The notes under the pieces were generated by a model. The model saw nothing but the letters and a program-made list of their open reading frames with translations. It had not been told where the DNA came from and ran no database searches. Shown here piece after piece: positions 1 through 6,362 of a stretch of 20,100 nt of DNA. The stretch is from contig DQLO01000275.1 in assembly GCA_015660155.1 (NCBI GenBank), positions 1-20,100 on the forward strand. The letters are read 5' to 3'. The translations under genes and the position numbers were made by a program. Numbering within the stretch: the first letter of the stretch is position 1; every line of letters begins with the position of its first letter. Source of the stretch: Verrucomicrobiota bacterium (GTDB lineage Bacteria > Verrucomicrobiota > Verrucomicrobiia > Limisphaerales > UBA1100).

Positions 1-307
1 CTGCGGCGGCCAGCGCAAACCACTGGTAAGCCTGCACGATATTTTTCTCCACCCCGATGCCCATCGCGTATAAATGACCCAGATTGCTTTGCGCTTTCGG
101 ATGGCCTGCGTCGGCCGCGCGCACGAACCATTGGTAAGCCATCAGAAGATCCCGCGGCCGCCCGTGATCGCCAACATAAAATTGGCGGCCCATTTCATAT
201 TGGGCCACCGAATCGCCCTCATCAGCCAATTGCTCGAGGGACTTTTCCTTTTTCGCGCAGGCCATTGCCGAAAGCATCAGGCCGAGGAATAAAAATTTAC
301 GGCTCAC
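1..307 (-). CDS. Sel1-repeat lipoprotein (partial, C-terminus outside window)
   Basis: The reading frame opens with GTG at 307-305 and begins VSRKFLFLGLMLSAMAC. This is a compact type II signal peptide: Arg-Lys, a hydrophobic core and a lipobox-like SAMAC with Cys17, so the mature protein is probably a lipid-anchored envelope protein. After it come Sel1 (TPR-like) repeats, seen as 'DEGDSVAQYEMGRQFYVGD' and 'AAD.GHPKAQSNLGHLYAMGIGVEKN', which are usually protein-interaction scaffolds. The frame is still open at base 1. The start overlaps the 3' end of the upstream GYF_2/Sel1 gene by 11 bases, so the two are probably cotranscribed and may share a function. An internal ATG at 277 would destroy the signal peptide, so the GTG is preferred. 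No strong Shine-Dalgarno sequence is seen. The family is secure; the partner is unknown. Confidence 0.75.
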   Translation of the reverse strand, partial: MSRKFLFLGLMLSAMACAKKEKSLEQLADEGDSVAQYEMGRQFYVGDHGRPRDLLMAYQWFVRAADAGHPKAQSNLGHLYAMGIGVEKNIVQAYQWFALAAA

Positions 308-1742
308 GGCTCGATGGGGGTGGCTCGGTTTTCTCGGGGTCGGGGGGCAACGGCAGCGGCTTGGCCACATCGGATTGGGTGGGCTTTTCGATGAACGGCG
401 GTTTGGGGGGGGCATCCGGATCAGGCGCGGGCAGTTCGGGGTCGGTGAACGTATCATCAAGTTTGGCAGCCTCGGCCAGAGCGCGATCGTAATCAGCGGG
501 ATCCATTTCTTCGCGCAATTTTTTCAAATACGGCCGCGCCAAACTCGTGCCCTCGTACGCCAGTAAAAACCAAACGCAGGCCTGCTGAACATCCATGGCG
601 AGATGGTTGCCTTTCAAGTACATATATCCCAAACGGTACCGGGCCTTGGGCATTCCCATTTCCGCCGCTTCGCGAATCAGACGAACGCCTTCGTCTGGAT
701 TTTCCGGCAAGCCAAGTTGCTGAATGTGCATGAGGCCAAGAAGAGAAATGCTGAGCGTCTGGCCTTGCTCGGCTGCGGTGGCGATCCAGCGCGCGGCGCG
801 CTCAATGTTTCGCTCGGTGCCCACGCCCTGGCCTTCCATCATGCCCACCCAATACTGTGCCTGCACATCGCCCAGATCCGCCGCCAGCCTGAACTGCCGA
901 TATGCCAGCTCGGGGTTTCCGGAAAACCCTCGGCGCGGTTTATTGCGCAACCCGAGAATTGTCAGTGAAGCCGCATCACCCTCGTCGGCCATTTTCCGAA
1001 CCAGCTCCAGCGCGCCGTTTGCATCACCGGTTTCTTCCAGTTGCGCGGCGCGTTGCACATCCACTCGATTTGTTCCGATGCGGCTCATGCAATAGAAAGC
1101 CAACAACACACGCGCGCGCGGCTCATTTTTCTCCGCAGCATTTTCAGCCCACTTGAAAGCCGCTGCAAGATCCCAACGGACGCCCCACCCCGTTTCATGG
1201 CGGCGGGCCAATTCCAGCATCGCCTCCGCATCGCCGTCCTTGGCGCGGGTTTGGAGGGGTTCGAGGTTTTCGGGAGAAATGAAAATCAACTCCTCGGCAA
1301 CGGCGGCTGGAAGGTTGTTGGTGGGCAAGGGTTCGATCTTGGGCGGAGGGGGAGGTTGAGGAATATCCCACGGGCTCAGCACGCTCACTTCGATTTCTTT
1401 TTGTGGGTGATCGCCGGTCGTTGTGAATTTGCCGCCCCACATTCGCCACGCGCCAAATGTGCCGCCGGCCATCAACAGCAATATCACACCCGCCAACGCC
1501 ATGCCGCCTCCGGCGGATTCGGTTGTGGGGTTTATCGAAGCGGAAGCGGGATCTGCCCCGGCAACTGCTGCCGGCTCGGCGGGCATCTGCACGTAAGTGC
1601 CCAGCGGCACCCAGGCGTCTTTGCCTTCCTCGATGGCCCAATCTTCCACCGACAACACACCGGCGGCGATGTACTGCTGGAGTTCATCGCGCGAAAGCGG
1701 GCCGAAATGCCCGCCGTCTTTCTGGACGTAGTACGCGGCCAT
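297..1742 (-). CDS. GYF_2 domain / transmembrane / Sel1-repeat protein
   Basis: This 481-residue protein begins with a GYF_2 (DUF4339) domain at about residues 3-52 (YYVQKDGGHFGPLSRDEL, then W-x-P near 44-46). A linker and one membrane segment at about 80-100 follow, then a proline-rich stretch (about 128-140), Sel1-like repeats from about 162 to 400, and a Pro/Asp/Lys-rich tail from about 430. Sel1 signatures include 'DGDAEAMLELARRHETGWGV' and 'AQYWVGMMEGQGVGTERN'. Known GYF_2 domains are presumed protein-binding modules and Sel1 repeats form alpha-solenoids, so a membrane-anchored scaffold is likely; no enzymatic domain is seen. The single TM after a short N-domain suggests GYF_2 inside and Sel1 outside the cytoplasm, or the reverse; the sequence does not settle this. 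The downstream Sel1 lipoprotein overlaps its end. No clear ribosome binding site precedes the ATG at 1742. Confidence 0.85.
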   Translation of the reverse strand: MAAYYVQKDGGHFGPLSRDELQQYIAAGVLSVEDWAIEEGKDAWVPLGTYVQMPAEPAAVAGADPASASINPTTESAGGGMALAGVILLLMAGGTFGAWRMWGGKFTTTGDHPQKEIEVSVLSPWDIPQPPPPPKIEPLPTNNLPAAVAEELIFISPENLEPLQTRAKDGDAEAMLELARRHETGWGVRWDLAAAFKWAENAAEKNEPRARVLLAFYCMSRIGTNRVDVQRAAQLEETGDANGALELVRKMADEGDAASLTILGLRNKPRRGFSGNPELAYRQFRLAADLGDVQAQYWVGMMEGQGVGTERNIERAARWIATAAEQGQTLSISLLGLMHIQQLGLPENPDEGVRLIREAAEMGMPKARYRLGYMYLKGNHLAMDVQQACVWFLLAYEGTSLARPYLKKLREEMDPADYDRALAEAAKLDDTFTDPELPAPDPDAPPKPPFIEKPTQSDVAKPLPLPPDPEKTEPPPSSREP

Positions 1743-1821
1743 AGTTCGTTAAGGCCGCGGAAATTAGCAGAAGTTGCCCCGGAAAACCATCCTGAAAACC
1801 GCCCGCCGCTCAGTCGAGATC

Positions 1822-1977
1822 CTAGTGCCGCACGGAGGTGGGACGAAGAACGTGACTGCTCGGATCGCTGGAATCCACCGGCTTGCCCAAATTGCGGGCT
1901 TTTTTAATGGCCCCGGCAAACACCGGCATTTCCCTCAGGGAAATTGCGTAGCGCAATTTGAGCCGGCGAAGGTTCAT
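1822..1977 (-). CDS. possible small protein, 51 residues, directly after the LRR gene
   Basis: An ATG at 1977-1975 immediately follows the TAA of the leucine-rich repeat gene (1980-1978), in the same frame. It opens a 51-codon ORF ending in TAG at 1824-1822. The product begins MNLRRLKLRYAISLREMPVF, is basic at its N-terminus and has a Ser/Pro/His-rich end (SSDPSSHVLRPTSVRH). I recognise no domain. A perfect 19-base palindromic stretch (1941-1959) lies inside it. It could be a real small gene translated by termination-reinitiation, a former extension of the LRR protein cut by a stop codon, or part of an interspersed repeat that happens to be open in several frames. No independent ribosome binding site is visible. 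Confidence 0.35.
   Translation of the reverse strand: MNLRRLKLRYAISLREMPVFAGAIKKARNLGKPVDSSDPSSHVLRPTSVRH
1941..1959. repeat. perfect 8-bp inverted repeat with 3-base loop
   Basis: AAATTGCG, then TAG, then CGCAATTT: both arms match perfectly. No run of T follows on either strand, so it is not a normal intrinsic terminator. The octamer AAATTGCG also occurs about 50 bases away, at 1889-1896. The repeat sits inside the possible small ORF. Confidence 0.6.
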
Positions 1978-2250
1978 TTAATGAAGCACATTGCAGCCGG
2001 GCAAACGTTCGCGCAAGGCGGCGACGCCCTCCGGCGAAACGCCCGTGCCCGCGAGACCCAGCCAGCGAAGTTGTTCCTGTCCGCCGAGTTTTTCCAAACC
2101 GGCATCGGTGATTTTCGAGCCATCAAGATTCAGCCCCACCAGCGCGCCGCGGGTCACCACCACGCACACTTCCGCGCGCGCCACGGTTTTCAACGCGGCG
2201 ATGAGGTCATCGTTCGATTCACTGAGAGCCTGCAATAATGGATCGTCCAT
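1978..2250 (-). CDS. short leucine-rich repeat protein
   Basis: This protein of about 90 residues is mostly two leucine-rich repeats of the kind common in Planctomycetes and Verrucomicrobia: 'LVGLNLDGSKITDAGLEKL' followed by 'LRWLGLAGTGVSPEGVAAL', closing with 'LPGCNVLH'. The xxLxLxxTxIxxxGLxxL periodicity is clear. No signal peptide or membrane segment is seen, so it is probably cytoplasmic and protein-binding; it is too short to form a full solenoid. The ATG at 2250 (MDDPLLQALSES) is preferred; an in-frame GTG at 2271 would add MLPCGHV. It lies 36 bases downstream of the protease gene on the same strand, and its stop directly abuts the ATG of the 51-codon ORF. The specific role is unknown. 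Confidence 0.65.
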   Translation of the reverse strand: MDDPLLQALSESNDDLIAALKTVARAEVCVVVTRGALVGLNLDGSKITDAGLEKLGGQEQLRWLGLAGTGVSPEGVAALRERLPGCNVLH

Positions 2251-2286
2251 AACGTGGCCGCAAGGTAGCACCGGCCGGGGCGGAAA

Positions 2287-3363
2287 TCAATCCCCCGGCG
2301 GCTTAGGCTTGGCGGGCCGCGGATTGAGGCCGGGCACATACGGGCCGCCGGTGAAGGCTTGCCGCCGAGCGGCGAGAATTTGCTGGGCTGTGAGCTTGAT
2401 GCCCGGCCCCACGCCGCCGCCTTTGCGCAGCTTGCCATCAATCATCAAATTGCCCTGCGTCGCCACGTGCGGCAGCGAAAGCGAGTGGCCCATTTCGTGC
2501 GCAAGAATGTTTGACTGCGCGAAGAATACCGGCGAGCCATCTTTCCACACGCCATCGGCATCCACCAATGCGGCGAACTTTACCTGCGGCATCAGCACCA
2601 TTCCCTTGGCGGGAAGATACACCGCGCCGTATGCGCGCGGCATGGTGTAAATGACGACGATGTGAAACACCTTCCCGCGGTCGGGCAAGTCCGGCAGCAT
2701 TTTATGTAAAATCCGCGATTGAAGCTGCGCCACTGCCGTGGCGGAAACGCCCGGCTTGAACAATCCGGCAAATGCCTTTTCCGCATCGCGATCCGCCGCG
2801 CGCATCGGCAACGGGCGATCGGCCACAAACCGGATATTCGCCGACTGCCACATTTCATTCACGCCCGCAATCAAGGGCCGGAGGTTGGTGAGTTTGGAAT
2901 CCGCGTTGATGGACGCAAAAGAACTTTTGAGATGATGCACCTTCACCTTGAGCGTGAGCAAACGACCATCATCCGCGCCGGGCGCCAAGGGTTCCGCCTC
3001 GAAGGCGAGCATCTCTGCGGCCACCTGTTGCGTGGCCCCGCGCAGGGCGCTCTCGTAAACCATCAGCCGCGTGCCGCCTTTGGTGCGGGGCACGAGCGAA
3101 AACCGTTTGTCCCCCAGCAGAAACCGCATGGCATCCGCCGCCGGCTTGTCGCGAAACTTCACCCCCACTCGCCCTTTCAACCCCGGCTCCACCAGCACTT
3201 CCCAGCCGGTTTCCGCCTTGATCACCCCCAGCAATTTCTCCAGCCCCATCGCCCGCACGTTCATATCAAACGTGCGCGCCTTGGGATGCCACACCACCGA
3301 ATCCGCCGCGCCCGCGCCCGAATGGCACAGCGCGAATCCAATCCATGTCAGCAACAAACGCAT
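2287..3363 (-). CDS. secreted metzincin-like zinc metalloprotease with STN-like N-terminal domain
   Basis: From the ATG at 3363 the 358-residue product starts with a signal peptide (MRLLLTWIGFALCHSGAGAA). Residues about 32-103 have the alternating pattern of a secretin/TonB short N-terminal (STN) domain: 'FDMNVRAMGLEKLLGVIKAE', then 'GRVGVKFRDKPAADAMRFLL'. The C-terminal half carries HEMGHSLSLPH at 289-299, the spacing of the metzincin zinc motif HExxHxxxxxH with Ser where Gly is usual, and a likely Met-turn at NLMIDG (Met307). The protein therefore looks like an exported zinc protease. A TTG/ATG start at 3399-3396 is possible but gives a long charged n-region; AAGGAG lies just before the chosen ATG. 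The gene begins 10 bases after the symporter gene. The substrate is unknown; a predicted matrixin-like or 'zinc-dependent' peptidase is the safest name. Confidence 0.72.
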   Translation of the reverse strand: MRLLLTWIGFALCHSGAGAADSVVWHPKARTFDMNVRAMGLEKLLGVIKAETGWEVLVEPGLKGRVGVKFRDKPAADAMRFLLGDKRFSLVPRTKGGTRLMVYESALRGATQQVAAEMLAFEAEPLAPGADDGRLLTLKVKVHHLKSSFASINADSKLTNLRPLIAGVNEMWQSANIRFVADRPLPMRAADRDAEKAFAGLFKPGVSATAVAQLQSRILHKMLPDLPDRGKVFHIVVIYTMPRAYGAVYLPAKGMVLMPQVKFAALVDADGVWKDGSPVFFAQSNILAHEMGHSLSLPHVATQGNLMIDGKLRKGGGVGPGIKLTAQQILAARRQAFTGGPYVPGLNPRPAKPKPPGD

Positions 3364-3373
3364 CTCCTTCAAC

Positions 3374-5305
3374 CTACCCGATTTTCCCTCCTTCATCAAC
3401 TTTGCCGAAATATTTCTCTACCAATTCGGGGTCCGTCGGGCGCGAGAAACGAACGACGACCACGCTCGCCAACGCCGAGACGGCCACTGCCCAGATGAAT
3501 GGATGCAGCCCCAGCAAAGGTATTTCCCCAAACTTGCCGTGCACAAAAAACCCGACCAAATAAATCGCGCCAATCGTGAACCCGCCCGAAACCATCCCCG
3601 CCACCGCAGCCACGGGGGTGAGGCGCGGCCAGTAGAGCATCAGCACCACCGGCATCAGGAAGCTCGCCGCCAGGCCGCCGGAGCCGAACACGATGAGGTC
3701 CTGCAAAAATTGCGGCGGCTTGAGCATCGCCACTACCGCCAGCGCGCCCATGATAATGGTGACGGCGTAGCTCACTTTTTTCAGCTTGGCCTCGGAGGCG
3801 TCCGGATGTTTTTGCTGATACACATCGCGCGTGATGGTGGAGGAAAACAGCAGGAGAAAACTATCCACGCTGCTCATCACCGCCGCGAAGGGCGCGGCCA
3901 GCAACAGCCCCGCCAGCCACGGCGCGCCGGCATTGGAGGTAAGGAACATCACCATCTCCGGCATGATGCGATCCGAATCAATCTCCCATCCCGGCAACAA
4001 CACCCGACCGCAGGTGAAAATTATTATGAGCGGAAAATAAATCAGCGAGAAATAAACCATCACGAACACCATCGAGCGCCGCAAGGTCACCGTATCTTTA
4101 AACGCCATTTGCCGCGCCATGTAGCTGGGCTGCCCCGAGCCCGCGAATGTCCAGAACGCAAAGAAACACATCGCCATCATCACCGGCAAAAACCCCTGCG
4201 CCTCCACCGAGGAAGGCCCCGGCGCGCTGACGTACACGCCCTGTTTGCCCGCGCCGTATTTGTAGCCGCTCTTTTTTTGGTAAACAAAGGAATTGGCCGG
4301 CACGGATTGTTGCGCGAGTTGCTTTTCAATCGCCTTCATTTCTGCGCCCGTGGGTTTGGGCAAACAAATCACATTGACTTCATTGCCGCCGCCCTCGCCG
4401 CCCTCGTTTACCGGCGAAACCTCCGTGTCTTTTTTCACGCGAAAATATTTCACCCGCTCATCAGTTTCCAATTTGAACCAAGTCCCCTGCGGCAATTTGG
4501 TTTTTGCGCTCACCTCCATTCGCAACACTCCATCCTCCGGCGGCACCATCTTGGCCACCTCCCGCGTGGCGTTGGCCAGCCCGCCCACTTGCGTCAGCGC
4601 GAGCCCCAGCAAAATCACCACTCCCACCAACATCACGATTCCCTGCATCACATCCGTCCACACCACCGCCCGAAAACCGCCCCACGCCGTGTACGCCACC
4701 ACCGAAACTGCGAATACGCCCAGACATAAATAATACGCGCCATCCACCGCGCCGCCGCCAATCCACGGCAGCGGTTGAAGCACCGACTCGATGGCGTCCT
4801 TAGCGACGATGAAAACTCCCACATCGCCCAGCAGCGTGGTCATGATTTTTGCGCCCGCCTTGAATTGCGCCAGCAAAAAGAAGAACTGGAAAAACACCAG
4901 CAACACCGTCGCCACCTGCCCCACCGTGGGACTGCCCAGCCGTTTGCGCATCATTTCCGGAACCGTGATGCTGCCCGATTTGCGCGCCACTTGATTGAGC
5001 CGTTTGGAAATCAAACCCATCGCCACCAGCGGCACTACAATATAGCCGCCAATCCATAACGCCATCACCCAGCCGTACGTGTAAATTTTTGCCGGGAACC
5101 CCATGAAGCTGCCACCCGAGGCGCTGGTCGCCGCGTAAGTGAGCGCGAATGCCCATATGCCGAGATTGCGGCTGCCGAGGAAATACTCGTTCATGAACGA
5201 CTTCCCCTCGCGCTTCCGCCCCGCCAACCACGCCAGCGCAAACACCACCGCCGTGTAAATGCAAAAACTCACCAACGCCGCATTGCTTCCCGCTTCCGCC
5301 AGCAT
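3374..5305 (-). CDS. PanF-like sodium:solute symporter (SSS family) with hydrophilic insert
   Basis: This integral membrane protein of 643 residues uses the SSS fold. Typical segments are 'YFLGSRNLGIWAFALTYAAT' near 41-60, 'AYTAWGGFRAVVWTDVMQG' near 204-222, and 'LLLAAPFAAVMSSVDSFLL' in the C-terminal half. The C-terminal half resembles sodium/pantothenate symporter PanF, including 'AVVAMLKPPQFL'. Expected function is Na+-coupled uptake of a small organic anion; the substrate cannot be read from sequence. At 643 residues it is much longer than typical PanF (under 500). Most of the excess is a polar, glycine-rich stretch at about 255-368, between the TM ending LGLALTQVGG and the one starting FLPVMMAMCF. 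The ATG at 5305 is preferred over GTG 5308 because it shares a TGATG with the YhdT-like gene and has GGAGGA at 5315-5320. Confidence 0.9.
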   Translation of the reverse strand: MLAEAGSNAALVSFCIYTAVVFALAWLAGRKREGKSFMNEYFLGSRNLGIWAFALTYAATSASGGSFMGFPAKIYTYGWVMALWIGGYIVVPLVAMGLISKRLNQVARKSGSITVPEMMRKRLGSPTVGQVATVLLVFFQFFFLLAQFKAGAKIMTTLLGDVGVFIVAKDAIESVLQPLPWIGGGAVDGAYYLCLGVFAVSVVAYTAWGGFRAVVWTDVMQGIVMLVGVVILLGLALTQVGGLANATREVAKMVPPEDGVLRMEVSAKTKLPQGTWFKLETDERVKYFRVKKDTEVSPVNEGGEGGGNEVNVICLPKPTGAEMKAIEKQLAQQSVPANSFVYQKKSGYKYGAGKQGVYVSAPGPSSVEAQGFLPVMMAMCFFAFWTFAGSGQPSYMARQMAFKDTVTLRRSMVFVMVYFSLIYFPLIIIFTCGRVLLPGWEIDSDRIMPEMVMFLTSNAGAPWLAGLLLAAPFAAVMSSVDSFLLLFSSTITRDVYQQKHPDASEAKLKKVSYAVTIIMGALAVVAMLKPPQFLQDLIVFGSGGLAASFLMPVVLMLYWPRLTPVAAVAGMVSGGFTIGAIYLVGFFVHGKFGEIPLLGLHPFIWAVAVSALASVVVVRFSRPTDPELVEKYFGKVDEGGKIG

Positions 5306-5601
5306 CACAGCATATCCTCCGGCAATTCCTCCATCGGTTCATCCTGCATTTTAAAAAGGCAAAACCAAATCGTGAACGCGTTGGCCGCGCCCAGCGGGAT
5401 GAGCCAGCCAAAAAACACCCAGCGCGGAATACCCCAAACCATTTGCACCTCCGCCGTTTCCGCCACCGCGTAACCCGCCACACTAGAATACCCAATCACC
5501 CACGCGAAAAAAACCGCCCACGTCGCCACCATCCATTTCAATTCCAGCAAACACTGGCGAAACGAGGCACCGGTGTCCGCGCGCTGATTGGAATCGGCCA
5601 T
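5305..5601 (-). CDS. YhdT/DUF997-like small membrane protein, symporter partner
   Basis: This 98-residue protein has two membrane segments, about 24-44 (MVATWAVFFAWVIGYSS) and 58-85 (IPRWVFFGWLIPLGAANAF). The pattern of two helices with a W-G-x-P-x-W-V/F-F-x-G centre matches the DUF997 (YhdT) family, which is encoded immediately before panF in enterobacteria and related systems. Its TGA overlaps the symporter ATG by one base, and a GGAGGA sits inside its last codons, so the two are translationally coupled. By analogy it may be a subunit or stability factor of the transporter; this is inference. The ATG at 5601 (MADSNQRADT) is preferred; a longer frame from 5682 would overlap the divergent RraA-like gene. 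Confidence 0.75.
   Translation of the reverse strand: MADSNQRADTGASFRQCLLELKWMVATWAVFFAWVIGYSSVAGYAVAETAEVQMVWGIPRWVFFGWLIPLGAANAFTIWFCLFKMQDEPMEELPEDML
5315..5320 (-). promoter_or_regulatory. ribosome binding site for the symporter gene
   Basis: GGAGGA on the minus strand lies 9 bases before the ATG at 5305 and inside the last codons of the YhdT-like gene. It supports ATG 5305 as the start and coupled translation of the pair. Confidence 0.5.
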
Positions 5602-5680
5602 GCGCAAACGATTCTCTGAACGCCCCCAAGACGCAACGAAAAAACTTTGCGCGCACGACCCGCAGCCACACACTCCGCCC

Positions 5681-6328
5681 ATGAGCGATCCCCTTCCCGT
5701 TTTGGAAAAACTCTACAGCGCCGTCGTCGCCGATGTGCTCGACGGCCTCGGTCATCGCCAACAAACCCTCGGCGCAAACCTCCGCGCCGCCACTTCCGCG
5801 CGCCGCGTGTGCGGCCGCGTTTACACCGCCAAAGCCGAGCCAGTCGACGCCATCCCCACCGAGCCCTACAAACTCGAGATGGCCGTCATCGACGCCATGC
5901 AAGCCGACGACGTGCTCGTGGTGGATGCCGGCAATAGTTTGAACTGCTCGTTCTGGGGCGAACTGCTCTCCACCGCCTGCATCGCCAAAGGCGTGCGCGG
6001 CGCGGTGATGAGCACTTGCACGCGCGACTTGTGGGCGCTTGAGAAAATGGATTTCCCCGTGTTCGCCATCGGCACCACCCCCGCCGACAGCAAGGGCCGC
6101 ATTGACGTCACCGCCATCGGCGAGCCCATCACCATCGACGGCGTGAAAATAAAAAACGGCGATTACATTCTGGGCGATGCCGATGGCGTGGTCATCATCC
6201 CCGCCGAGGCGCTGGAAGAAACCCTCCGCCTCGCCCAGAAAAAAGCAGCCGGCGAAAACACCGTGCGCGACGACCTCGCCAACGGCATGCCCGTCACCGA
6301 GGCGTTTGCGAAGCACGGAATTTTATAA
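5681..6328 (+). CDS. RraA-family protein (4-hydroxy-4-methyl-2-oxoglutarate aldolase / oxaloacetate decarboxylase-like)
   Basis: The 215-residue product has the RraA fold signatures: 'WGELLSTACIAKGVRG' (about 92-107), the following TRD with Arg115-Asp116 (the substrate/metal site of the class II HMG/CHA aldolases in this family), and 'GDYILGDADGVVIIP' near the C-terminal third. Members include the RNase E inhibitor RraA and the divalent-metal HMG aldolases; the conserved Arg-Asp and the catabolic neighbourhood favour an aldolase or decarboxylase role on a 2-oxo acid. The ATG at 5681 begins MSDPLPVLEK; a frame open from 5588 would overlap the divergent YhdT-like gene and lacks family similarity. 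It is followed after a 28-base inverted repeat by the M81 peptidase gene and is divergent, 79 bases away, from the symporter pair. Confidence 0.85.
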   Translation: MSDPLPVLEKLYSAVVADVLDGLGHRQQTLGANLRAATSARRVCGRVYTAKAEPVDAIPTEPYKLEMAVIDAMQADDVLVVDAGNSLNCSFWGELLSTACIAKGVRGAVMSTCTRDLWALEKMDFPVFAIGTTPADSKGRIDVTAIGEPITIDGVKIKNGDYILGDADGVVIIPAEALEETLRLAQKKAAGENTVRDDLANGMPVTEAFAKHGIL

Positions 6329-6356
6329 CTCACGCAGAGGCGCGTCTCCGCGTGAG
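6329..6356. repeat. CTCACGC...GCGTGAG inverted repeat between the RraA and M81 genes
   Basis: This is a 28-base imperfect palindrome with 14-base arms, 12 of 14 positions matching, starting directly after the TAA of the RraA-like gene. It shares the CTCACGC-GAG unit and its complement with the larger repeat at 7782-7851. It ends 6 bases before the ATG of the M81 gene, with only an A-run between, so it occupies the place where a Shine-Dalgarno sequence would be. Confidence 0.8.
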
Positions 6357-6362
6357 AAAAAA

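Noticed and set aside
1884..1906. GCCC...GGGC followed by TTTTTT on the plus strand, like an intrinsic terminator
   Set aside because: The stem is only 4 bp, no plus-strand gene lies upstream, and the stretch falls in the minus-strand small ORF.
1743..1977. Possible structured RNA or riboswitch in the region before the GYF_2/Sel1 gene
   Set aside because: I compared it by eye with SAM, c-di-GMP, SRP RNA and tmRNA cores and saw none of them; a GGTGG...CCACC pairing and the palindrome alone are not enough.
3071..4729. Long plus-strand open frame (552 codons) opposite the symporter and protease genes
   Set aside because: The product is His/Arg/Gln-rich with no domain pattern, while the minus strand codes for clear membrane and protease sequences; it is a GC-rich shadow.
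5483..6316. Minus-strand open frame of 277 codons opposite the RraA-like gene
   Set aside because: Gly/Ala/His-rich low-complexity translation antisense to a conserved family.
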